37,217 bases of DNA from Collinsella sp. AF08-23 (GTDB lineage Bacteria > Actinomycetota > Coriobacteriia > Coriobacteriales > Coriobacteriaceae), in contig NZ_QUHV01000017.1 in the NCBI RefSeq assembly GCF_003479805.1, forward strand, positions 1 to 37,217, in the 5' to 3' direction. The position numbers and the translations under genes were made by a program. The notes below the pieces were generated by a model. The model ran no database searches. It was not told the DNA's origin and saw only the letters and a program-made list of their open reading frames with translations. Shown here in pieces: positions 25,492 through 35,764 of this stretch (its first letter is position 1; each line of letters opens with the position of its first letter).

Positions 25492-25686
25492 GTGGGAGTT
25501 ATCGGTTACGGTCTTGGTGTTATCGGTGCAGGCCTCGCTATCGGCCTCGCTGCATATGGCGTTGCGAGCGCCATGGCGCGTCAGCCTGAGGTTCAGGACC
25601 GCGTGTTCACCGTCTTCATCATGGGCTCGGCTTTCGCCGAGGCTCTGGCCCTGATCGGCTTCGTCGTCGCACTGGTTGTCAAATAG
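25492..25686 (+). CDS. atpE: F-type ATP synthase subunit c
   Basis: A 64-residue hairpin of two membrane helices that forms the rotor ring. Helix 1 is the Gly-rich YGLGVIGAGLAIGLAAYG, the polar loop is ARQPE, and helix 2 carries the ion-binding Glu in SAFAEALALIG. The Na+-type ligands (Gln in helix 1 and Ser/Thr after the Glu) are absent, so proton coupling is inferred. The start is GTG at 25492, chosen because AAGGAGG lies 4-5 bases upstream. An upstream GTG at 25447 would give 79 residues with an unlikely charged leader. At 64 residues it is short for the family (usually about 70-85). Confidence 0.93.
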   Translation: MGVIGYGLGVIGAGLAIGLAAYGVASAMARQPEVQDRVFTVFIMGSAFAEALALIGFVVALVVK

Positions 25687-25734
25687 GCCGGGTCCTCGCA
25701 AGAGTACCGGGCGATACGTCCCGAGGGGGAAGTC

Positions 25735-26340
25735 ATGAAAAACGTTGAACGCGCAGGTGTCGCGCTTGGGGCCTTCGCCTCGGTGCTTCTCACGCCCACC
25801 TTGGCTTTTGCCGAGGGAACCGAGTCCGGTGGCGCGGATATCCTGATCCCCAAGATGGCGGAGTTCGTTCCCGCGCTCCTCATCTTCCTGATCATCTGGT
25901 TCCTCTTGGCCAAGTTCGTGTGGCCCAAGGTCATCTCCGTTCTCGATGCCCGCGAGCACAAGATCGAGGACAGCATCGAGGAAGCCGACGCCACCAAGGC
26001 TGAGGCTGCCGAGATTCGCGACGAGGCGGACGCCATTGTCGCCGAGGCGCGCCGCAAGGCGTCCGAGATCGTCCTTGAGGCCCGCGGTGACGCAGAGAAG
26101 GAGCGCGCTCGCATCGTCGCCGCCGCTCACGCGGAGGCCGAGGACATCATCGCCAAGGCGCACGATCGCGCTGATGACGAGATGAAGCGCTCCCTTGCGT
26201 CCGCCACCGACACCATCGCCAAGGTCTCTGTCGCCGTGGCAGGCAAGATCGTGGGCGACACACTCGCCAGCGATGAAGCCAAGCAGCGTGAGCTCATCAA
26301 GAAGTACCTTGCGGAAGTGGGTACCATCAATGGTCGATAA
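25735..26340 (+). CDS. atpF: F-type ATP synthase subunit b
   Basis: A 201-residue peripheral-stalk subunit. A membrane helix at about 42-65 (VPALLIFLIIWFLLAKFVWP) is followed by a long Ala/Glu/Arg-rich coiled coil to the C-terminus. Before the helix, residues 1-26 form a signal-peptide-like segment ending in TLAFAEG, with an AxA-type cleavage site. That adds an export signal in front of the usual single anchor. GAGGGGGA precedes the ATG. The stop overlaps the atpH start by 11 bases. Confidence 0.94.
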   Translation: MKNVERAGVALGAFASVLLTPTLAFAEGTESGGADILIPKMAEFVPALLIFLIIWFLLAKFVWPKVISVLDAREHKIEDSIEEADATKAEAAEIRDEADAIVAEARRKASEIVLEARGDAEKERARIVAAAHAEAEDIIAKAHDRADDEMKRSLASATDTIAKVSVAVAGKIVGDTLASDEAKQRELIKKYLAEVGTINGR

Positions 26341-26812
26341 GGATATCAGCGAGCGTTTCGAAAAGCGCAAGCTCGAGACGTACGCCCGCACGCTGCTCGA
26401 GGCGGCTAAGAACGAGGATCGAGTCTACGAGAACCTCGCCCCCCTCAAGGCTGAGGCAGATGCGAGCCCCGAGGTCCTTTCCGTCCTGTCTCAGATGGCC
26501 GTCAATGGCGACTTGGACAAGTTGGCCGACGTCCTCGATCTCTACAGTGAGATGGCCGATGGCGACCAGCAGACGGTCGGCGTGACCGTCACCACGGCGG
26601 TGCCGCTCGACAACGAGTTGCGCGCGCTGATCACGCAGAAGTGCGAGCTTGACCTGGGCTGCAACGTGTTTTTGATCGAGCGCGTCGACCCGTCCATCAT
26701 CGGTGGCTTGATCATCTCCGCGCAGGGGCGTCGTCGTGACGCGTCGGTGCGTCACCAGCTTGAGCAGGCCCGAAAGGTCATGACTCAGTCAGTTAAGAAT
26801 TCGGAGGTATAG
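26330..26812 (+). CDS. atpH: F-type ATP synthase subunit delta
   Basis: A 160-residue subunit that joins the b-stalk to the top of the F1 head. The C-terminal block IGGLIISAQGRRRDASVRHQLEQ is the OSCP/delta signature; the N-terminal half is helical. The frame is open further upstream within atpF, but the ATG at 26330 gives the family length and an 11-base overlap, suggesting translational coupling. Confidence 0.93.
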   Translation: MVDKDISERFEKRKLETYARTLLEAAKNEDRVYENLAPLKAEADASPEVLSVLSQMAVNGDLDKLADVLDLYSEMADGDQQTVGVTVTTAVPLDNELRALITQKCELDLGCNVFLIERVDPSIIGGLIISAQGRRRDASVRHQLEQARKVMTQSVKNSEV

Positions 26813-26815
26813 CCA

Positions 26816-28435
26816 ATGTCCGAGGCAATTACTGCCGAGAACATCGAGCAAGTCCTACAGCAGCGCCTGTTCGACCTGTCGGCTACCGTCGATACCCAAG
26901 AAGTATCCCACGTAGCCGAGGTGGGCGATGGTATCGCCCACGTCTTCGGTCTCAAGAGCGCGATGGCAGGTGAGCTCCTTGAGTTCACGAGCTCCATCAC
27001 GGGCCGTACGGTGTACGGCCTGGCTCAGAACCTCGATCGCGATGAGGTCGGCGCGGTCCTGTTCGGCGAGGTCGATTCCATTAAAGAAGGCGACCAGTGC
27101 CGCACGACCGGCCGCGTCATGGACATCCCTGTGGGCCGTGGCATGCTCGGCCGCGTGGTTAATCCGCTCGGCCAGCCCATCGATGGCAAGGGCAGCATCG
27201 GCCAGACGTCGCGTCGACCCATTGAGTTCAAGGCTCCCGGCGTTATCGAGCGTACCCCGGTATGCGAGCCCATGCAGACGGGCCTGCTTGCCGTCGACGC
27301 GATGATCCCGATTGGCCGTGGCCAGCGCGAGCTCATCATCGGCGATCGTAAGACGGGCAAGACCGCCATCGCCGTCGACGCCATCATCAACCAGCGCGGC
27401 AAGGGCGTGATCTGCGTGTACGTCGCTATTGGCCAGAAGGCCTCGACGGTCGCCGCGATTCGCGAGATGCTCGCCGCACACGGTGCGCTCGAGTACACGG
27501 TCATCGTGTCCGCCACCGCTGCCGATTCGGCCCCGTTGCAGTACATCGCGCCTATGGCAGGCGCCGCCATTGGCGAGTACTTCATGTACAACGGCGAGGA
27601 CGGCCGTCCCGCCAGCGCCACCAACCCCGGCGGTCACGTCCTGGTCGTGTACGACGACCTGTCCAAGCAGGCCGTCGCCTACCGTCAGATGTCGCTTACG
27701 CTGCGTCGTCCCCCGGGACGCGAGGCGTACCCCGGCGACATCTTCTACCTGCACTCTCGTCTGCTCGAGCGCGCCTGCAAGCTCTCCGAGGAGAACGGCG
27801 GTGGCTCCCTCACGGCTCTGCCGATCATCGAGACGCAGGATGGCGACGTCTCCGCGTACATTCCGACCAACGTCATCTCGATTACCGATGGTCAGATCTA
27901 CCTGCAGTCCGAACTGTTCCACCAGGGTCAGCGCCCCGCAGTCGACGTGGGCATCTCCGTGTCCCGCGTTGGTGGTTCGGCTCAGACCAAGGCCATGAAG
28001 CAGCAGGCGGGCAACTTGCGTCTCGATCTCGCGTCGTATCGTGAGCTCGCCGGCTTCATGCAGTTCGGCTCCGACCTCGACGCCACCACCCAAAAGCAGC
28101 TCACGCATGGTGCTCGTATGACCGAGCTCCTCAAGCAGGGTCGCTATAAGGCATTGGACGTTACGGAGCAGGTCGCCGTTCTGTACGCCGGTAACAAGGG
28201 CTACCTGGACGATATGGACCTCGCCGACGTCGTGCCGTTCCGTGACGGCCTCGTGGATTACCTCGAGGGCGCCCACCGCAAGCTGCTCGAGAGCTTCCGC
28301 ACCGTCAAGATGGACGATGCGATGGCATCCCAGCTCGAGACGGCGATCCGTGATTATAAGAGTCAGTTCCTGGCCTCCCGTGAGTCCCAGGCGTCGAGTG
28401 CCTCCGCGCTCGACGGCGAAGCAGGAGAGAACTAG
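26816..28435 (+). CDS. atpA: F-type ATP synthase subunit alpha
   Basis: A 539-residue non-catalytic nucleotide-binding subunit of F1. Walker A is GDRKTGKT at residues 176-183; the order of beta-barrel, RecA-like and C-terminal helical domains is normal. [18 protein letters not shown] is the conserved strand with the Walker B aspartate, and [21 protein letters not shown] is the family signature. A GGAGG site precedes the ATG, which lies 3 bases after the atpH stop. The C-terminus is longer than usual by a short Ser/Ala-rich tail. Confidence 0.97.
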   Translation: MSEAITAENIEQVLQQRLFDLSATVDTQEVSHVAEVGDGIAHVFGLKSAMAGELLEFTSSITGRTVYGLAQNLDRDEVGAVLFGEVDSIKEGDQCRTTGRVMDIPVGRGMLGRVVNPLGQPIDGKGSIGQTSRRPIEFKAPGVIERTPVCEPMQTGLLAVDAMIPIGRGQRELIIGDRKTGKTAIAVDAIINQRGKGVICVYVAIGQKASTVAAIREMLAAHGALEYTVIVSATAADSAPLQYIAPMAGAAIGEYFMYNGEDGRPASATNPGGHVLVVYDDLSKQAVAYRQMSLTLRRPPGREAYPGDIFYLHSRLLERACKLSEENGGGSLTALPIIETQDGDVSAYIPTNVISITDGQIYLQSELFHQGQRPAVDVGISVSRVGGSAQTKAMKQQAGNLRLDLASYRELAGFMQFGSDLDATTQKQLTHGARMTELLKQGRYKALDVTEQVAVLYAGNKGYLDDMDLADVVPFRDGLVDYLEGAHRKLLESFRTVKMDDAMASQLETAIRDYKSQFLASRESQASSASALDGEAGEN

Positions 28436-28440
28436 GCCCC

Positions 28441-30785
<2,345 letters not shown>

Positions 30786-30788
30786 GAC

Positions 30789-31187
30789 ATGGCCATGCAG
30801 TTGCGCATCGTCTGCCCCGAGGAGTGCGTGTTCGAGGGCCCGGTTGCCTACGTGGCCGTTCCCACGACTGTCGGCGAGTTCGGCATCTTGCCACACCATG
30901 CGAGCGAGATTTGCACGATTGATGGCGGACGGATTCGCGTCTCCGAGTCGCAGATGGGCGTGACCGACCGCGTCTTCGCGGTCACCGATGGATATGTCCA
31001 GGTTGCGAATGACGAGGTCATCGTGCTTGCTGAGCGCGCCCTTGATATCGAAAAGGTCGACGCCGAAGAAGTCTCCGCCCAGATGGCCGGTTTTGAAGAC
31101 GAGCTGGGGAAAATGTCGGAGAATGATGCACGCCGTGCGTACCTCTATAATGAAATCGCATGGTGCAAGCTGCTGCTATCCCAATAG
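30789..31187 (+). CDS. atpC: F-type ATP synthase subunit epsilon
   Basis: A 132-residue central-stalk and regulatory subunit. The N-terminal beta-sandwich shows LRIVCPEECVFEG, GEFGILPHHA and FAVTDGYVQVANDEVIVLAE, followed by a two-helix C-terminal domain that can inhibit hydrolysis. It starts 3 bases after atpD and is the last gene of the operon. A strong terminator follows 40 bases later. Confidence 0.95.
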   Translation: MAMQLRIVCPEECVFEGPVAYVAVPTTVGEFGILPHHASEICTIDGGRIRVSESQMGVTDRVFAVTDGYVQVANDEVIVLAERALDIEKVDAEEVSAQMAGFEDELGKMSENDARRAYLYNEIAWCKLLLSQ

Positions 31188-31227
31188 GGTCAGTGGCGAC
31201 GCGTTTGACGCGCACAGTTTATGACAT

Positions 31228-31257
31228 CATGCCCGGGGCGACCCGGGCATGTTTTTT
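31228..31257 (+). terminator. Strong intrinsic terminator between atpC and murA
   Basis: A perfect 10-bp GC-rich stem (31228-31237 with 31242-31251) closed by a GCGA tetraloop (GNRA type) and followed by six T residues. It ends only 13 bases before the murA start codon. It may end atp transcripts or act as an attenuator for murA. Confidence 0.95.
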
Positions 31258-31270
31258 GAAAGGGAAGCGC

Positions 31271-32554
31271 TTGGATATCATCCGCGTTGAGGGCGGGCAC
31301 GCAATTGAGGGCCGCGTCGTCGTTTCGGGAGCCAAGAACTCAGCGCTCAAGCTCATGGCCGCCACGTTGCTGGCGCCCGGTGCCACGACGCTCGAGAATG
31401 TCCCCAATATTTCCGATGTTCATGTGATGGGCAAGGTGCTCAAGCGCATGGGCGCCACGATCGATGTGCTTGATGAGCATACGCTGCGCATCGACACGTC
31501 TGCGGTCGACTCATATGAGGCTCCCTATGACTTGGTTGCCAAGATGCGCGCGTCGACTGCCGTGATGGGCCCCCTGCTCGGCAGATTTGGTAAGGCCAAG
31601 ATTGCCATGCCCGGTGGCTGCAACCTTGGCGCCCGCAAGATCGACATGCACATTCTCGGACTCGAGGCGCTTGGCGTTTCGTTCGATACCGACCACGGCT
31701 ACATCCACGCTACAGCACCGAACGGACTTAAGGGTACGTCCGTCACGCTTGAGTTCGCCAGCGTTGGCGCTACGGAGAACCTCATCATGGCCTCGGTTAA
31801 AGCCAAGGGCACGACGGTGATTGACAACGCCGCCCGTGAACCGGAAATCGTAGACCTCGCCAACATGCTCAACGAGATGGGTGCCCGCATCATTGGTGCC
31901 GGCACCCCGGTTGTCACCATCGAGGGCGTCGAGGAGCTATGCCCCGTGACGCATCGCGTGGTGGGTGACCGCATCGAGGCCGGAACCTTCATCGTCGCCG
32001 GCGCGCTCGCCGCCGGTCCCGCCGGAATCGAGGTTCTCGGCTTCAATCCGCATCACTTGGGGATGGTCCTCAAGAAATTCGAGAGCATGGGTGTGTGCAT
32101 CGAGCGCATAGAGCAGGGCGTGCGCGTCCAACGCTGCGAGCGATTTGCCCCTGTTGACATTCAAACCTTGCCGTTCCCCGGGTTCCCCACCGACATGCAG
32201 GCTCAGGTCATGGTGCTTTCCGCGCTCGCCGACGGTAACTCCATCATCACCGAGAACATCTTTGAGAACCGCTTTATGTTTGCCTCTGAGCTCGTCCGTA
32301 TGGGCGCGGACATTCGTGTCGAGGGGCATCACGCCATGATCCACGGTGTTAAGGGCTTCTCCGGCGCGCAGGTTACATCCCCCGATCTTCGTGGCGGTGC
32401 CGCCCTGGCCATTGCCGGTCTTGTCGCAGAGGGCTATACGGAGGTGTCCGCTATCCACCATATCGATCGCGGATACGAGCGGTTTGTCGACAAGCTACGC
32501 GGGCTGGGCGCCACAGTGGAACGCCTCTCCCTTCCCGATCCCATTGATGACTAA
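31271..32554 (+). CDS. murA: UDP-N-acetylglucosamine 1-carboxyvinyltransferase
   Basis: A 427-residue EPSP-synthase-fold enzyme that transfers enolpyruvyl from PEP to UDP-GlcNAc, the first committed step of peptidoglycan synthesis in the cytosol. The catalytic Cys is present as residue 117 in GGCNLGARKIDMH, so fosfomycin sensitivity is expected from the family. SGAKNSALKLMAA near residue 16 is the N-terminal signature. The start is a TTG preceded by GAAAGGGA; the open frame begins at 31160 inside atpC, but that extension would run through the terminator and lacks family resemblance. The promoter is not clear, since the atp terminator lies immediately upstream. Confidence 0.95.
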   Translation: MDIIRVEGGHAIEGRVVVSGAKNSALKLMAATLLAPGATTLENVPNISDVHVMGKVLKRMGATIDVLDEHTLRIDTSAVDSYEAPYDLVAKMRASTAVMGPLLGRFGKAKIAMPGGCNLGARKIDMHILGLEALGVSFDTDHGYIHATAPNGLKGTSVTLEFASVGATENLIMASVKAKGTTVIDNAAREPEIVDLANMLNEMGARIIGAGTPVVTIEGVEELCPVTHRVVGDRIEAGTFIVAGALAAGPAGIEVLGFNPHHLGMVLKKFESMGVCIERIEQGVRVQRCERFAPVDIQTLPFPGFPTDMQAQVMVLSALADGNSIITENIFENRFMFASELVRMGADIRVEGHHAMIHGVKGFSGAQVTSPDLRGGAALAIAGLVAEGYTEVSAIHHIDRGYERFVDKLRGLGATVERLSLPDPIDD

Positions 32555-32573
32555 CAATTGAGTGCAGGTGTCT

Positions 32574-33713
32574 ATGAGCCGTCGTAAGAAGCCCATCCAG
32601 GAGGGACGTCGCCCCTCAACCGGAGCGAGCAGCCGCATCTATAGCCGTGAGAACGTTGGCCGGTATTCCGAACGTGCCCGCCAGCGCCGTCGTGGCCGCA
32701 TGGTCAAGCGCGGCGTGCTGGGCGGCCTGTTGGCGGTGCTGCTCGTGGGCGTGGTTGGGGTCGGCGCCTGGTTCGTTCGAGTAACGGGAAACCTCTCCGG
32801 CAACGGAGTGCTCGGCGAGGGCATCCGGATGATTTTGAACGACTCCGACGTCGCTCGTGAGCCGTTTTACATCCTGCTGCTCGGCACTGACGGTCGCCCG
32901 GGCGAAGATACGTACCGCTCCGACTCGATTATCCTCGCCCGCGTCGATCCCACTGAGAAGCAGGCGACGCTCATCTCCATCCCGCGTGACACGATGGTGG
33001 TCTATAACGGCGAGACGATGAAGATCAACGCCACCCACTCTGTTGACGGCCCGGAGGGCGTTGTGAAGGCGGTCAATCAGCTGTGTTTTGGTGGCGAGCA
33101 GAAGATCTCCCACTACGCCGAGATCAACTTCGAGGGCATGGAACAGCTTATCGATGCGGTGGGCGGCATCGACCTCAACGCGACCGAGGAGGTCGATGAT
33201 CCCGAGCATCTCGATATCAAGATCGAAACGGGATATCAGCATATGGACGGCGCCACGGCACTCACCTACGCGCGCTGCCGCTATACCTATGCCGATGGCG
33301 ATTACACGCGCATGCGCCACCAGCGCCAGGTGCTCGCCGCCCTTGCTTCGAAGATTCTCAACGAGCTCGATGCAACGACGGTGATGGGCATTGTCGAGGC
33401 GCTCTCCGAGGTCGTCATGACCACGTTAAGCCCCCAAGATATCATCTCCGTTGCCAACGCGATGCGGGGCATGGACGTCGAAAATGACATGTACGTCGCC
33501 AACGTCCCCTCGTATGCCGATGATACGACCTACGTTAACGGTGTGAGCTACGTCTTTGTTTACGAGAGCAAGCTCGCCGATATGATGGAGAGGGTCGATG
33601 CGGGTGAGAACCCCCAGGGTCCGCAGACCAGTGGACAAGATACTTCAGGCGCCTCCACGGCGGGCGACATCTTGGGGTCGGCCACGTCTGATGGCGAGAA
33701 CGAGGCGGAGTAG
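32574..33713 (+). CDS. LytR-CpsA-Psr family wall-polymer ligase
   Basis: A 379-residue membrane protein. A basic cytoplasmic N-terminus of about 45 residues precedes one membrane helix (about 50-70) and an extracellular LCP domain. Visible LCP marks are FYILLLGTDGRPGEDTYRSDSI, LISIPRDTMV and the C-terminal YTRMRHQRQVL with lipid-phosphate-binding Arg residues. The last 40 residues are Ser/Thr/Gly/Asp-rich and disordered. The family attaches teichoic acids or capsular glycans to peptidoglycan. It follows murA by 19 bases and may be co-transcribed. GTG at 32562 or 32568 are alternative starts. Confidence 0.92.
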   Translation: MSRRKKPIQEGRRPSTGASSRIYSRENVGRYSERARQRRRGRMVKRGVLGGLLAVLLVGVVGVGAWFVRVTGNLSGNGVLGEGIRMILNDSDVAREPFYILLLGTDGRPGEDTYRSDSIILARVDPTEKQATLISIPRDTMVVYNGETMKINATHSVDGPEGVVKAVNQLCFGGEQKISHYAEINFEGMEQLIDAVGGIDLNATEEVDDPEHLDIKIETGYQHMDGATALTYARCRYTYADGDYTRMRHQRQVLAALASKILNELDATTVMGIVEALSEVVMTTLSPQDIISVANAMRGMDVENDMYVANVPSYADDTTYVNGVSYVFVYESKLADMMERVDAGENPQGPQTSGQDTSGASTAGDILGSATSDGENEAE

Positions 33714-33779
33714 TGGCCGATGGTTCCACGCTGGGGGCGTCGACGTCGCCGGCCCTAACGCCAGCACCCTTTGACTCAG

Positions 33780-33813
33780 AAGCACCCCTGGCATACGCTG
33801 GGGGTGCTTTTCG
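33780..33813 (+). terminator. Intrinsic terminator after the LCP gene
   Basis: A 9-bp stem (33780-33788 with 33801-33809), a 12-nt loop and a short T run (TTTTCG). It lies 67 bases after the LCP stop and 47 before pepT. Confidence 0.75.
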
Positions 33814-33859
33814 TTTGTATCACGTTGCGCTACATGGCGCCGAGGAAAGGAATGCCCCC

Positions 33860-35089
33860 ATGTCCGATGTGCTCGAGAGGTTCTTGCGGTACGTGCAAGT
33901 TGATACCCAGTCGGCAGACGAGCATTGCGATCGCGTCCCGTCAACGGAAATTCAGTTTGACTTGGCGCATATGGTTGCGGAAGAGCTGCGCGGGATGGGT
34001 GCCCGCGACGTGACGGTGACGGACCATGCGTATGTGACCGCCTGGATTCCCGCAAGCTCGGGCTCCGAGGAGCGTCCGCGCCTCGGTCTGATTGCCCATC
34101 TCGATACCACGGAGCAGGCACCTGGTTTTGGCGTCAAGCCGCATGTGCTCACGTACCAGGGCGGTGACCTAGTGTGTGGTGTGGTGGACGGCGCTCCTGT
34201 TTCCATCGCCCCCAGTGTGCTTCCCGCTTTGAACGACCTTGTTGGACAGGACCTGGTCTGCACCGACGGAACGACGCTCTTGGGCGCCGACGACAAAGCG
34301 GGTGTCGCCGAGATCATGGCACTCTTCGCCGAGTTGTGCGCGCACCCCGAGACGCCTCATCCCGCCATCGGCGTCTGCCTGTGCCCCGACGAGGAGATTG
34401 GACACGGCGCTGAGCTGCTCGACATCGACGGGTTTGGGTGCACCTATGCGTATACCGTTGACGGCGGTCCTCTTGGTGAGCTTGAGTGGGAATGCTTCAA
34501 CGCGGCAGAGGCTACCGTGAGCTTCCAAGGGTTCTCCATTCACCCCGGGGACGCGAAAGGACGCATGGTGAATGCCGGCGAGCTCTTCCACCGCTTCCAT
34601 GGATTGCTGCCAGCAGCCCAACGCCCGGAGTATACCGAGGGCTACGAGGGCTTCTATTACCTGGAAGGCGTGAGTGCGACGGTCGAGCACGCGACGGCGC
34701 GTTACATCATCCGAGATCACGATGCCGAGAAATTCCAAGCGAAAATCGACCATCTGCTTTCCGCCGCCGCCTTTGTGAATGAGGAACAGGGGCGCGAGCG
34801 CGTGAAGGTCGAGATCAAGTACCAGTATCGCAACATGGCAGAGGTCGTGGCCGATTACCCCGAGCTTATCGATCAGGCGAAAAAAGCTTTTGAGGACGCC
34901 GGCGTCACCCCAAATGTCATCCCCATCCGCGGCGGTACGGACGGAGCACAGCTTTCGTTCCGCGGCCTGCCGTGTCCCAATTTGTCGACCGGAGCGTATT
35001 GCTGCCACGGCGTGAATGAGTTCATTCCCGTCCTCTCGCTCGAGAAGATGGTGGAGGTCCTCAAGCATCTGGTCGCCCGCTTCGCATAG
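33860..35089 (+). CDS. pepT: Peptidase T (tripeptide aminopeptidase, M20 family)
   Basis: A 409-residue zinc peptidase that removes the N-terminal residue of tripeptides in the cytosol. Metal ligands and catalytic residues are in LIAHLDTTEQAPG, LLGADDKAGVAEIMA, CPDEEIGHGAE, TVDGG and the C-terminal CHGVNEF. The dimerisation domain lies between, with FSIHPGDAKGRMVNA. The length equals that of the family when the ATG at 33860 is used; the frame opens at 33713, but the extension crosses the terminator. The RBS is GAGGAAAGGA. Confidence 0.95.
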   Translation: MSDVLERFLRYVQVDTQSADEHCDRVPSTEIQFDLAHMVAEELRGMGARDVTVTDHAYVTAWIPASSGSEERPRLGLIAHLDTTEQAPGFGVKPHVLTYQGGDLVCGVVDGAPVSIAPSVLPALNDLVGQDLVCTDGTTLLGADDKAGVAEIMALFAELCAHPETPHPAIGVCLCPDEEIGHGAELLDIDGFGCTYAYTVDGGPLGELEWECFNAAEATVSFQGFSIHPGDAKGRMVNAGELFHRFHGLLPAAQRPEYTEGYEGFYYLEGVSATVEHATARYIIRDHDAEKFQAKIDHLLSAAAFVNEEQGRERVKVEIKYQYRNMAEVVADYPELIDQAKKAFEDAGVTPNVIPIRGGTDGAQLSFRGLPCPNLSTGAYCCHGVNEFIPVLSLEKMVEVLKHLVARFA

Positions 35090-35149
35090 CGGGCAGAGTC
35101 CGGCGCCGATGCGTTGCCGCCGGAAATGGTAGAGAAGGGAACAAACGCC

Positions 35150-35578
35150 ATGGAGCATGACGAGTTCACAGCTGAGCCCCATCTGACGACGGCAAACGAG
35201 GACTATCTCGAGTGTATTGTTCGAATCGAGGGAGAGAACGGCGGAGAAGTCGAGGGTGGTATTCGTTCGGTAGACATCGCTCAGCGCCTTGAGGTGTCAA
35301 AGGCATCGGTCAACAAGGCGATCACCGCGCTCAAAGCGCAGGGCATGGTCGAGCAATCTCACTATGGCAGAGTGCGTCTGACATCTCAGGGGCGCGAGAT
35401 TGGCTCCGCCGTCTGGCGCCGTCATCGCATGTTGCGCGCCTTTCTCGCGGGCGAGCTCGGAGTCGACTTTGAGCGCGCCGATGCCGAAGCGTGTTTGATG
35501 GAGCACGCGCTCTCCGAGGACACGATGAATCGCTGGTTGGCCTATCTCGAATCGTCGGGAATCACCATAGAAGGGTAA
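35150..35578 (+). CDS. DtxR/MntR-family metal-dependent repressor
   Basis: A 142-residue regulator with an N-terminal winged helix (about 10-75) and the metal-binding dimerisation domain; the C-terminal SH3/FeoA-like domain of DtxR is missing, as in MntR. EDYLECI supplies the Asp and Glu equivalent to MntR Asp8 and Glu11. The stretch EACLMEHALSED supplies Cys, Glu and His as in DtxR (Cys102, Glu105, His106). The metal (Mn or Fe) is therefore not certain. It starts 60 bases after pepT with GAGAAGGGA upstream, and no transporter gene lies next to it. A strong terminator follows. Confidence 0.88.
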   Translation: MEHDEFTAEPHLTTANEDYLECIVRIEGENGGEVEGGIRSVDIAQRLEVSKASVNKAITALKAQGMVEQSHYGRVRLTSQGREIGSAVWRRHRMLRAFLAGELGVDFERADAEACLMEHALSEDTMNRWLAYLESSGITIEG

Positions 35579-35599
35579 GGCGAGATAGCGGACGACGGC

Positions 35600-35640
35600 C
35601 GCCCGCGTTGGGACGTGTTCCCAGCGCGGGCGATTGTTAG
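35600..35640 (+). terminator. Intrinsic terminator after the DtxR-family gene
   Basis: A 14-bp stem with one wobble pair (35600-35613 with 35619-35632), a 5-nt loop and ATTGTTAG downstream. The T tract is broken, but the stem is among the strongest in the window. Confidence 0.8.
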
Positions 35641-35732
35641 TTTGCGAGCCCCATCCTTACACTTTGCTTAGATTTCACCGCCTGCGGTTGGCGCGCCTTG
35701 GTTGGGGTATACCGAACAATGCATTGACGCGA

Positions 35733-35753
35733 TGACATAATCACCGTAAGGGG
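35733..35753 (+). promoter_or_regulatory. Likely promoter of the phosphohexomutase gene
   Basis: TGACATAAT (35733-35741) fits an extended -10 box. A purine-rich AAGGGG site at 35748-35753 is the probable RBS for the ATG at 35765. The region after the preceding terminator (35641-35732) shows no gene. Confidence 0.45.
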
Positions 35754-35764
35754 TGCATACGCGC

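Noticed and set aside
26855..28276. A 473-codon open frame on the - strand
   Set aside because: It is a shadow of atpA.
31160..31270. N-terminal extension of murA
   Set aside because: It would start within atpC and be translated through the terminator hairpin; MurA resemblance begins at the TTG at 31271.
33713..33859. N-terminal extension of pepT
   Set aside because: It crosses an intrinsic terminator and adds 49 residues not found in the family.
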